From an uncultured Lachnospiraceae bacterium (GTDB lineage Bacteria; Bacillota; Clostridia; Lachnospirales; Lachnospiraceae), in contig CADBTO010000308.1 in NCBI GenBank assembly GCA_902797565.1, forward strand, positions 1-5,011: 5,011 nucleotides of DNA. The letters are read 5' to 3'. Position numbers and translations under genes: made by a program. The notes beneath the pieces are model-generated. The model was not told where the DNA came from. It saw only the letters and a list, made by a program, of their open reading frames with translations, and did not search any database. Below, one piece after another: positions 1-5,011 of this stretch (within the stretch, counting starts at the first letter, position 1; every line of letters starts with the position of its first letter).

Positions 1-404
1 CCCCCAGTTTCCCATATGCCGGTCAAAATTTCCGATCAGCGCATCTCCCACAAACTGCTCTGCGTATGTTTGTTTGAGTTCTGACGCACGCCGCGGCAAG
101 GTACGGTCATTTGCCAGCACATAATCAATCTGCGCAAGCGTTGGCACACACCCAATATCCCCGGAATCATAATGCCTGTGCATATACTTATCAAATTCAA
201 TCAGGCGCTCACCTTCCTGCACGAAGTTCTCACAAACCACAACAACCTCGTCATGCCTGACACAAAGCTGCGTGTGATGCACCTCATAGCCGCATATTCC
301 AAGTATCTGGCTGGAAATATATTCCTGTCTGAACCTTCATATGCCGCAAAATCATCAAACTCCCAATCATCAATCACTGGCCATTCCATTTTTTGAATGC
401 CCAT
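1..404 (-). pseudogene. HipA-like Ser/Thr kinase, frame-broken and partial (3' end beyond window)
   Basis: The gene opens with ATG at 404-402, four bases after the stop of the ATPase gene, with GGAG at 415-412 (7-base spacing) inside that gene's last codons. The start frame gives MGIQKMEWPVIDDWEFDDF and onward but closes at 201. A different frame is open without a stop from 336 to the left edge (112 codons). It encodes EYISSQILG, then VVVVCENFVQEGERLIEF, and near the edge IGNFDRHMGNWG (about 36-1). That last motif matches the catalytic loop of HipA/CtkA-type kinases (GNxDRHxxN, with catalytic Asp and metal-binding Asn). The 112-codon frame has no credible start: TGA lies at 339-337 and the first in-frame GTG is inside the fold. 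The glycine-rich and lysine-bearing ATP-binding strands expected between the start and the EYIS helix are not visible, which suggests an internal deletion as well as a frameshift. GC is about 47-48% by hand count, visibly lower than the neighbouring gene. HipA proteins are toxin-type or signalling kinases. Family call fairly sure; pseudogene status is inference, since a sequencing error could add to it. Confidence 0.6.
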
Positions 405-408
405 ACCT

Positions 409-2016
409 TCACTCCATCTGCACACGCTCGATCCGGCAGGTATGCCGGCCCGTCTTTTTCGTGTAATTGATGCCCACCAGAAGCACATCTCCGGGATAGC
501 CGGAAAGCGCACCGGCATACTGCCTGTCCCGGATCTGCTTGATCGCCGCCCTGGCAGAACGGTTCCATTTCAGCTCCACCACCATCGCGGGCACTTCCCG
601 CCCCTGCTTCGGAAGAAACACCAGATCTGCGAAGCCCCGCCCGGCAGGCAGTTCCCGGCGAATCTCATAATCATTCCGCGCCGTGTAGAAACTCATCATC
701 ATCGCGCACGCGAGCGCGTTTTCGTCATGGTATGCAATGATGGACGCATAATCCTGATGCGACTTTTCGATTGCCTCCGCCACCTTTTTCCCATCGCCCG
801 CCGAGGTTGCCCGGAGCAGCTCGTCCGAATGCCGAAGCGCCTCACGCAGTTCCACCCAGTCCCCCACCTTGATCGCGCTCTCGAACACTTCGCGCACCTC
901 ACGATTCGGGATAAATGCCGCCTTTTTTTGCGCGTCATAGCCCAGATAGCCCATATGGATCAGCGCCGCCAGCACATCATCCTTGCTCCGGAAACTGGTC
1001 AGGTCGTTCTGGAAGGTGGATATATCCACCGGACGCTGCTCCCCGGCAAGCATCGCCTTGATATCGTCCCGCAGCCCTTCCTCATTCCGCTCGATAAACG
1101 TATTCAAACCCCGGAACGCGCCGGTGTTTTTCCAGTAGCTTTCCAGATCTCCATGCTGCAATGCCTTTACCAGCGAGTTTGGATTGTACATATGGATCGG
1201 CTCCCCGTTCTCTGATCTCCGCTTCGAAGGTTTCATCAGGTAGCCATCGTACCAGTTCTCCAGCCCCTGCAAATCCATCTCCCACTCGCCTGCCAGCCGC
1301 TCCACCTCTTCCTGCGTAAAGCCAAAATACGGGGTCAGCTCCCCGGAATCCACCATCGTGTATTCTTCGAAGACGTTCATCGCGGATTCCCCCTCGTACT
1401 TCTTGATCGGAAGAATCCCCGTAATATAGCCAAGCGCCAGAAACTGCTTTGACGTTTCCGACTTGAAAAAACCGCGCAAATAGCGCAGATATTCCTGTAT
1501 CAGTTTCCTGTCATCCTTGGCGTCACGGATGATGCAATCCCATTCATCGATGATTACGATAAACCGAATCTCCGTTTTTCTATAAACCTCTGCCATAGCC
1601 GCCGCTGTCGAATTTGAAGAAGCCGAAATGTACTCTGGAAATTCCTCTTGAAATTCCTCCAGAAGCTTCGCGTCCATCCGCTTTACAGTTTCTGAAACAA
1701 CCCCATCATTCAGATACTCCGCTACATCAATATGCAGCACATTGTATTGGTTCAGATGCTCCTCAAATCCCGGTGTTTTCGCGATTTCATACGGCGCAAA
1801 CAGCTCTCTGGAATCACAGCCCCGGCTGTAATACGCATCGATCATCCCGGCTGCCATGGACTTCCCGAACCGCCTCGCGCGACTGAGTGCCACATAACGC
1901 CGGGACGTGAACAGCATGGCATTCAGCTTTTCCAGAAGCCCGGTCTTGTCCACGTAGATCGGGCTATGCACATCCGACCAGAAACTGGCATTCGTTGGAT
2001 TCACATGTAACCCCAT
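409..2016 (-). CDS. AAA-ATPase-like protein with C-terminal PD-(D/E)XK nuclease-like domain
   Basis: A 535-residue protein of the widespread AAA-ATPase_like plus PDDEXK_9 architecture (I recall Pfam PF09820 plus PF08011). Numbering is from the ATG at 2016. Visible landmarks are the N-terminal signature IYVDKTGLLE (20-29); a variant P-loop SRARRFGKS (45-53), where the family usually has RPRRFGKS; a Walker-B-like strand FIVIIDEWD (152-160); a sensor-like strand ALGYITGILPI (194-204); WYDGY (255-259); and YNPNSLVKAL (277-286) followed by YWKNTGAF. The C-terminal domain shows GFADLVF with Asp464, then VVELKW with Glu481 and Lys483, the D...ExK catalytic pattern, followed by the helix KQIRDRQYA. 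No signal peptide or membrane segment is seen, so it is presumably cytoplasmic. ATG 2016 is preferred to GTG 2019 because AGGGG (2027-2023) sits 6 bases before it and because relatives, as I recall them, begin MGLxxNP. The physiological role of the family is unknown; a nucleic-acid-directed or defence role is only a guess. Confidence 0.9.
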   Translation of the reverse strand: MGLHVNPTNASFWSDVHSPIYVDKTGLLEKLNAMLFTSRRYVALSRARRFGKSMAAGMIDAYYSRGCDSRELFAPYEIAKTPGFEEHLNQYNVLHIDVAEYLNDGVVSETVKRMDAKLLEEFQEEFPEYISASSNSTAAAMAEVYRKTEIRFIVIIDEWDCIIRDAKDDRKLIQEYLRYLRGFFKSETSKQFLALGYITGILPIKKYEGESAMNVFEEYTMVDSGELTPYFGFTQEEVERLAGEWEMDLQGLENWYDGYLMKPSKRRSENGEPIHMYNPNSLVKALQHGDLESYWKNTGAFRGLNTFIERNEEGLRDDIKAMLAGEQRPVDISTFQNDLTSFRSKDDVLAALIHMGYLGYDAQKKAAFIPNREVREVFESAIKVGDWVELREALRHSDELLRATSAGDGKKVAEAIEKSHQDYASIIAYHDENALACAMMMSFYTARNDYEIRRELPAGRGFADLVFLPKQGREVPAMVVELKWNRSARAAIKQIRDRQYAGALSGYPGDVLLVGINYTKKTGRHTCRIERVQME

Positions 2017-2028
2017 CACATTCCCCTA
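2017..2028 (-). promoter_or_regulatory. Ribosome-binding site overlapping the carbamate kinase stop codon
   Basis: The minus strand reads TAG-GGG-AATGTG-ATG. The Shine-Dalgarno core AGGGG (2027-2023) includes the last two bases of the kinase stop codon TAG (2028-2026) and lies 6 bases before ATG 2016. It lies only 3 bases before GTG 2019, which decides the start in favour of the ATG. This arrangement favours termination-reinitiation coupling between the kinase and the downstream ATPase. Confidence 0.7.
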
Positions 2029-2958
2029 TTTCCCGATCATCGTTCCCGTATTCCCCGCCAGAATCTGCTTCTTGGGATCCAGCTTCGCGATCAGGCATTT
2101 CCGGATCGCGGAATCGCCGATGAAATCCACAGCTGCACGGATCTTCGGCAGCATCGTGCCCTCTTCGAACTGCCCCGCGTCCATATATTTCCGCGCATCC
2201 GAGGCGGAAAGATAATCCAGGGCCTGCTCATTCTCCTTCCCGTAATTCAGGCAAACTTTCTCCGTACCAGTCAGGATGATCAACATATCCGCATCCACCT
2301 GGTCTGCCAGGTGTCCCGCAGCAATATCCTTCTCAATCACCGCCGATGCCCCCTTAAGCTGGTGATCCAGCGGCAGCACGGGAATCCCGCCGCCCCCACA
2401 GGCAATGACCACCTGGTCTGCATCCAGCAGGGCACGGATCGCGTCGATTTCCAGGATATCCTGCGGCTTCGGCGTTGCCACCACCCTGCGGTATCCTCCG
2501 TCCACCTTCGTCACGTGGTTTCCCATCTTCTCTTCTTCTTCTGCCTCTTCCTCCGTCAGGAGCCGCCCGATCTTCTTCGTTGGCCGATAGAATGCCTCGT
2601 CATACGGATCGACCGAAACCTGCGTGAGGATCGTTGACACGGGCTTGTAGATGCCGCGCCCAATGAGTTCGCTCCGGATCGCCCCCTGCAGGTCATAGCC
2701 AATATAACCCTGGCTCATTGCCGAACACACGCTCATCGGCGTCCGGGTATATTCCGGGAAGTCCCGCGCCAACTCAGACATCGCCAGATGGATCATCCCC
2801 ACCTGCGGCCCATTGCTATGCGTAATCACCACCTGGCAATCCCGCGTAATAAACTCCGCCACCGCCTTCGCCGTCCGCTTCGCCGCTTCCTGCTGCTTCG
2901 GAAGCGTTGTCCCCAATGCGCTGTGTCCCAATGCAATCACAATCCGTTTCTTTTTCAT
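2026..2958 (-). CDS. arcC: Carbamate kinase
   Basis: A 310-residue cytoplasmic kinase of the amino-acid-kinase fold. Carbamate kinase reversibly makes ATP and carbamate from carbamoyl phosphate and ADP, and is normally the energy-yielding last step of arginine/citrulline, agmatine or purine/allantoin catabolism. Landmarks: IALGHSALG (8-16) at the N-terminal phosphate-binding loop, VVITHSNGPQVG (43-54), MSVCSAMSQGYIGYDLQ (75-91), the PTKKIGRL segment (126-133) leading into the acidic lid, VVIACGGGGIPV (183-194), AVIEKD (206-211, with the conserved Lys), LTGTEKVCLNYG (229-240) and GTMLPKIRAA (267-276). The length equals the usual family length when translation starts at ATG 2958, with AAAGGA (2974-2969) 10 bases upstream. 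The longer GTG start at 3009 would add 17 non-family residues. Compared with textbook ArcC, GGNA is GHSA and HGNG is HSNG, a divergence I associate with Clostridia homologues. No arginine deiminase, carbamoyltransferase or transporter gene is in the window, so the source of carbamoyl phosphate cannot be told. An acetylglutamate or uridylate kinase identity is excluded by the CGGGGIPV and LNYG motifs and the overall pattern. Confidence 0.93.
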   Translation of the reverse strand: MKKKRIVIALGHSALGTTLPKQQEAAKRTAKAVAEFITRDCQVVITHSNGPQVGMIHLAMSELARDFPEYTRTPMSVCSAMSQGYIGYDLQGAIRSELIGRGIYKPVSTILTQVSVDPYDEAFYRPTKKIGRLLTEEEAEEEEKMGNHVTKVDGGYRRVVATPKPQDILEIDAIRALLDADQVVIACGGGGIPVLPLDHQLKGASAVIEKDIAAGHLADQVDADMLIILTGTEKVCLNYGKENEQALDYLSASDARKYMDAGQFEEGTMLPKIRAAVDFIGDSAIRKCLIAKLDPKKQILAGNTGTMIGK

Positions 2959-2983
2959 ATGTATTGATTCCTTTCCCATATTA

Positions 2984-3007
2984 GAATGCAAGAACCTCCA
3001 GGCATTC
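2984..3007 (-). other. Small inverted repeat in the carbamate kinase leader
   Basis: GAATGC and GCATTC (3007-3002 and 2989-2984 on the minus strand) form a perfect 6-bp stem with a 12-base loop between the ATPase stop and the kinase start. The loop contains TGGAGG, a decoy Shine-Dalgarno-like sequence. There is no T-run after it, so it is not a terminator. It may be a weak leader hairpin or chance. Confidence 0.25.
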
Positions 3008-3011
3008 ACCC

Positions 3012-3020
3012 ATTATACCA
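3012..3020 (-). promoter_or_regulatory. Possible internal extended -10 promoter for carbamate kinase
   Basis: The minus strand reads TGGTATAAT (3020-3012): a perfect TATAAT preceded by TGn, overlapping the TAA stop codon (3015-3013) of the upstream ATPase gene. The nearest -35-like hexamer, TTGTTG (3036-3031), is only 13 bases away, so activity would depend on the extended -10. The implied start near 3005 gives a leader of about 47 bases before ATG 2958. The stop-codon context constrains part of this match, so it may be coincidental. Confidence 0.35.
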
Positions 3021-4605
3021 TACCCTCATACAACAATTTATCCCCAATATGGACCTGCTTCACGCCAACTTCCTTTTTCCTGTTGAAATTGAAACTCAGC
3101 ATATATCCTGTATGAAGGCCATAGTAATCGAGATACGCGCGGATCTGCTCCTCGCCCGCCTTGTGATACCTCTCTCCGTGCCAGATTTTCAGTTCAATGA
3201 CATACTGCTTCCCCAGATAGTCCACAATGACATCTGTCCGCGTCTGATCACGGGTCTGTGCTTCAATATAATAATTCCCGGTGCCATTGATGATCGGCCG
3301 CAGATACAGCAGAAAATACTCACGCCCATCTTTTTCCTGGAACCTGTCTTCCAGCTTCCCGAACCGCTCGGTAAAAGTCTTGATAAATCCCTCCAGAACC
3401 AGTCTCATATTCAAAACCCCGTCTTCCACAAAACGGTTCCTTCCAAGGTCTCCTGCCCTCGCAAACACACTGCTTTTCAGTTCGTCTTCCGACAGGAACA
3501 GGTTGTACAGCATCATTTCAAAGATCCTGTTCGCAATGCGCACAACATGGTGGTCCTCCCGGATCAACCCATACATCTGCAGCTGGACCAGCTCATCCTG
3601 CTGCGCATTGTACAGGACGTTCGTCCCCTCCATCAGGATGCTTTTTATCATCGTCTTCAAATCCGGATAATTGTTCAGGTTTTTTGCCATCGACTGGAAG
3701 AGCGTATTATTTTCCGCAAGAATCAGCTTGACCGCCGCCTCGAAGCCTTCATCAGACCACGCCCTGCCTGGCTCCATCTCGTTTTGCACCCGTTTGTCTA
3801 TGAGTTCGCAGAGCCTGCTCACAAGGAACGGATAACCACTGGTGTACGCCCTGATTTGTCCCGCCATCGCCGCCGTATCCATCCCCGTATGGTGATCCGC
3901 CTCATACTCATCCAGCATCCCCTTGATCCCATTCTCTGAGAGGCTCATGTCAATCGTAAAGTCTGCCGCAATATTCCAAGGACTGTTCTGCCTGGCTTCT
4001 GTTTCCCCGCGGATTTTGGATTTCAAATGCCTGACATCCGTCACCCCCGCCAGAATAACGGAATGGAACGCAGGCAGCCCCGCTGTTTCCCGTTTCATAT
4101 AACCATCACGGAGCCGTGCGAGGAAGTCCAGGAAGACCTGGTTGTTCGTCGCACTGTCAACCTCGTCAATGATGAGCACCACGCCCCGGTCTGACCATTC
4201 ACACCAGCTGCGGAACACAGCAAACAGCACACTGAGATCCTCCATCGGTTTCTCCTGGCTTGCCAGTTTGTTGATTTCTGCCTCGATGTGCTCCGGCATG
4301 CCATCGATCGTCCTTTTCATCTCCACGATCAGCCGCGCAAGCCCCCGAACGAACTCTTGTTCGGTTGCAAACCCGCTCGCACTGATTCCCTGGAAGTCCA
4401 GACTGACCACAACATAGTCATCCCGCAGGCTTTCTCCAAGCGCATAGAGCGTCGTTGTCTTCCCATACTGCCTGCCTCGATTGATGGAAAAATATTCTCC
4501 CTCGTCCACCATGCGCCGGATCTCCCGGACACGCTCCGTCAGATCCACCATATAATGCTTCGAAGGGATGCAGACTGCTGTCGTCCGAAACTTTTTCATT
4601 GCCAT
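3013..4605 (-). CDS. P-loop (AAA-like) ATPase with C-terminal PD-(D/E)XK nuclease-like domain
   Basis: A 530-residue cytoplasmic protein of a family common in gut Clostridia, usually annotated only as ATP-binding or AAA-like. Its family opening FRTTAVCIPSKHYMVDL (6-22) is followed by the Walker A sequence NRGRQYGKTT (42-51), Walker B VVLIIDEVD (142-150), a sensor-1-like strand ILAGVTDVR (184-192), and SGYPFLVSRLCELI (256-269), a motif typical of the helical part of STAND/ORC-like ATPases. The C-terminal domain (about 430-530) has Glu448, then RTDVIVDY with Asp458, then VIELKIW with Glu471 and Lys473, then EEQIRAYLDYYG, whose Q487-x3-Y491 spacing resembles the QxxxY motif of RecB-like nucleases. 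ATG 4605 has GGGAG (4619-4615) 9 bases upstream; ATG 4599 (MKKF) is an alternative. It heads the gene run behind a strong promoter. It is not an evident paralogue of the ATPase at 409-2016: the P-loop style and nuclease surroundings differ. Substrate and biological role are unknown. Confidence 0.9.
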   Translation of the reverse strand: MAMKKFRTTAVCIPSKHYMVDLTERVREIRRMVDEGEYFSINRGRQYGKTTTLYALGESLRDDYVVVSLDFQGISASGFATEQEFVRGLARLIVEMKRTIDGMPEHIEAEINKLASQEKPMEDLSVLFAVFRSWCEWSDRGVVLIIDEVDSATNNQVFLDFLARLRDGYMKRETAGLPAFHSVILAGVTDVRHLKSKIRGETEARQNSPWNIAADFTIDMSLSENGIKGMLDEYEADHHTGMDTAAMAGQIRAYTSGYPFLVSRLCELIDKRVQNEMEPGRAWSDEGFEAAVKLILAENNTLFQSMAKNLNNYPDLKTMIKSILMEGTNVLYNAQQDELVQLQMYGLIREDHHVVRIANRIFEMMLYNLFLSEDELKSSVFARAGDLGRNRFVEDGVLNMRLVLEGFIKTFTERFGKLEDRFQEKDGREYFLLYLRPIINGTGNYYIEAQTRDQTRTDVIVDYLGKQYVIELKIWHGERYHKAGEEQIRAYLDYYGLHTGYMLSFNFNRKKEVGVKQVHIGDKLLYEGMV

Positions 4606-4634
4606 TCCATCACACTCCCATCTTCTGTGTCTCC

Positions 4635-4662
4635 ATTATAACATAATCCCCCACCCTTGCAA
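4635..4662 (-). promoter_or_regulatory. Strong sigma-A-type promoter for the four-gene run
   Basis: On the minus strand, TTGCAA (4662-4657) and a perfect TATAAT (4640-4635) are separated by 16 bases. The -10 is preceded by TGT, giving an extended TGnTATAAT. The predicted start near 4628 leaves a leader of about 22 bases containing GGGAG before ATG 4605. The short leader leaves no room for a riboswitch. Confidence 0.75.
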
Positions 4663-4691
4663 CGGAAAATACGATGGTTTCACGAAAAATC

Positions 4692-4759
4692 GCGCAGCGG
4701 TAATGGGGACCTGCTTGCCGCTCGATTGCGCCCGACTGTACCGGGAGTTTTCACTGCGC
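4692..4759. other. Intergenic segment with nested inverted repeats
   Basis: The non-coding stretch between the terminator and the promoter holds three pairable elements. GCGCAG (4692-4697) pairs with CTGCGC (4754-4759). Inside lie GCGGTAA (4697-4703) with TTGCCGC (4715-4721), 7 bp with one G-U if transcribed on the plus strand, and CCCG (4731-4734) with CGGG (4742-4745). Together they could form a three-way-junction-like fold. On the minus strand a run of five T (in GATTTTTCG) follows the hairpin. It may be a dispersed palindromic repeat, a relic, or structured RNA. I recognise no known RNA family, and no ORF here has a convincing start and ribosome-binding site. Confidence 0.35.
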
Positions 4760-4771
4760 ATCCAGGCACAC

Positions 4772-4796
4772 GAAAAGGGCGGGAAAATCCCGCCCT
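4772..4796 (-). terminator. Intrinsic terminator of the glycine-rich-tail gene
   Basis: AGGGCGGGA pairs with TCCCGCCCT (stem 4776-4784 with 4788-4796, loop of 3 bases). On the minus strand it is followed directly by TTTTCG. It lies about 54 bases after the TAA at 4850-4852. The stem is strong and GC-rich but the T-run is short, so termination may be partial. There is no T-run on the plus-strand side, so it acts leftward. Confidence 0.75.
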
Positions 4797-4849
4797 GATA
4801 GAAAAGAGGAGTATATTTGTATGATCGTTCCAAAATGATCGAATTATGC

Positions 4850-5011
4850 TTAGTTATTAAAAAACTGGTCGAACAGGCTGCCATCGCCGCCGAAGTAGCT
4901 GCCGCCGCCATTGTCGCCGCCGTAATTTCCGCCGTTTCCGGATCGTCCGGAATTCCCGGAATTCCCACGGCTGCCGCTGTTGCCGCTGTTGCCGCTGTTG
5001 CCGCTATTCCC
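4850..5011 (-). CDS. C-terminal end of an unidentified protein with Gly/Asn/Ser-rich tail (5' part beyond window)
   Basis: An open frame enters from the right edge and ends at TAA 4852-4850, giving 53 visible residues. It begins with four GNS triplets, continues through GSRGNSGNSGRSGNGGNYGG and ends DGSLFDQFFNN. The composition is almost entirely Gly, Asn and Ser with scattered Asp, Tyr and Phe. Such low-complexity tails occur on several unrelated membrane or surface-associated bacterial proteins and on some scaffold proteins, so the domain lying outside the window cannot be named. Support for it being real: the frame is the only one giving a consistent hydrophilic repeat, it ends with a normal stop, and a terminator follows. 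The last hydrophobic residues (LFDQFF) break the low-complexity pattern and may be a short binding or anchoring motif. The tail is probably disordered. Confidence 0.7.
   Translation of the reverse strand, partial: GNSGNSGNSGNSGSRGNSGNSGRSGNGGNYGGDNGGGSYFGGDGSLFDQFFNN
4973..5008 (-). repeat. In-frame 9-bp tandem repeat encoding Gly-Asn-Ser
   Basis: Four consecutive 9-base units (plus strand GCCGCTGTT three times, then GCCGCTATT) lie in frame with the partial gene and encode the Gly-Asn-Ser triplets. A second pair of 9-base units, GGAATTCCC at 4949-4957 and 4958-4966, lies nearby and encodes the same triplet with different codons. The array probably continues past the right edge. Units of 9 bases can expand or shrink without changing frame. 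Confidence 0.85.

Noticed and set aside
201..336. Programmed -1 frameshift joining the two HipA-like frames
   Set aside because: I found no X-XXY-YYZ slippery heptamer in the region where both frames are open, and the join would still lack the ATP-binding strands.
397..1215. Long plus-strand open frame (272 codons) opposite the first ATPase gene
   Set aside because: It lies wholly antisense to a well-supported family protein, has no good ribosome-binding site, and its His/Pro/Arg/Leu-rich product has no recognisable domain.
2959..3009. Upstream GTG start that would lengthen carbamate kinase by 17 residues
   Set aside because: The extra residues overlap the ribosome-binding site of the ATG at 2958, do not resemble family N-termini, and would exceed the usual 310-residue length.
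2986..3939. Long plus-strand open frame (317 codons) opposite the second ATPase gene
   Set aside because: It is an antisense shadow of a conserved coding region: composition is rich in His, Pro and Leu, there is no domain signature, and it would start in the kinase leader without a Shine-Dalgarno site.
409..4605. Known named defence system or toxin-antitoxin operon
   Set aside because: No nuclease/methylase, Abi, Cas or antitoxin gene that I can identify accompanies the ATPases. Assigning a named system would go beyond the sequence.
4636..4968. Minus-strand 110-codon frame and plus-strand 76-codon frame across the right intergenic region
   Set aside because: The minus-strand frame reads the repeat tail out of register and runs through the terminator and promoter. 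The plus-strand frame has no convincing ribosome-binding site or domain. The partial gene ending at 4850 explains the coding signal better.
4973..5008. CRISPR-like or VNTR locus
   Set aside because: The units are 9-base, contiguous and in frame with a coding sequence, without spacers, so this is a protein repeat and not a CRISPR array.

Overview
The window reads as chromosomal DNA from a mid-GC Clostridia member, most likely a Lachnospiraceae-type gut anaerobe. The evidence is the two large ATPase/nuclease protein families that are expanded in that group, a carbamate kinase of the divergent 'ALGH-x-ALG' type, and purine-rich Shine-Dalgarno sites with sigma-A-like promoters. The genus cannot be fixed from this window.

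All recognisable genes lie on the minus strand, so the reading order is right to left. At the right edge (4850-5011) is the 3' end of an unidentified gene whose product ends in a Gly/Asn/Ser-rich tail. It is followed by an intrinsic terminator (about 4772-4796). Next comes a non-coding stretch of about 110 bases rich in inverted repeats, then a strong promoter (4635-4662, TTGCAA-N16-TATAAT with extended -10). That promoter starts a compact run of genes: a P-loop ATPase with a C-terminal PD-(D/E)XK nuclease-like domain (3013-4605), a 310-residue carbamate kinase (2026-2958), a second and unrelated ATPase/PD-(D/E)XK protein (409-2016), and a damaged HipA-like kinase gene (404 to 1, running off the left edge).

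The spacings of 54, 9 and 4 bases, and ribosome-binding sites that overlap the preceding stop codons, suggest that the last three are co-transcribed and translationally coupled. The kinase may also have its own extended -10 promoter overlapping the stop codon of the gene before it.

The most noteworthy points are a metabolic enzyme (carbamoyl-phosphate/ATP chemistry) sandwiched between two ATPase-nuclease proteins of unknown role, and a HipA-family kinase that was missed as an ORF because its reading frame is broken and its ATP-binding N-terminal part appears deleted, while its catalytic loop is intact. No tRNA, rRNA, CRISPR array, transposase or phage gene was seen. I do not claim a proven new system. 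The ATPase-kinase-ATPase-HipA arrangement is the best candidate for a conserved-neighbourhood test.
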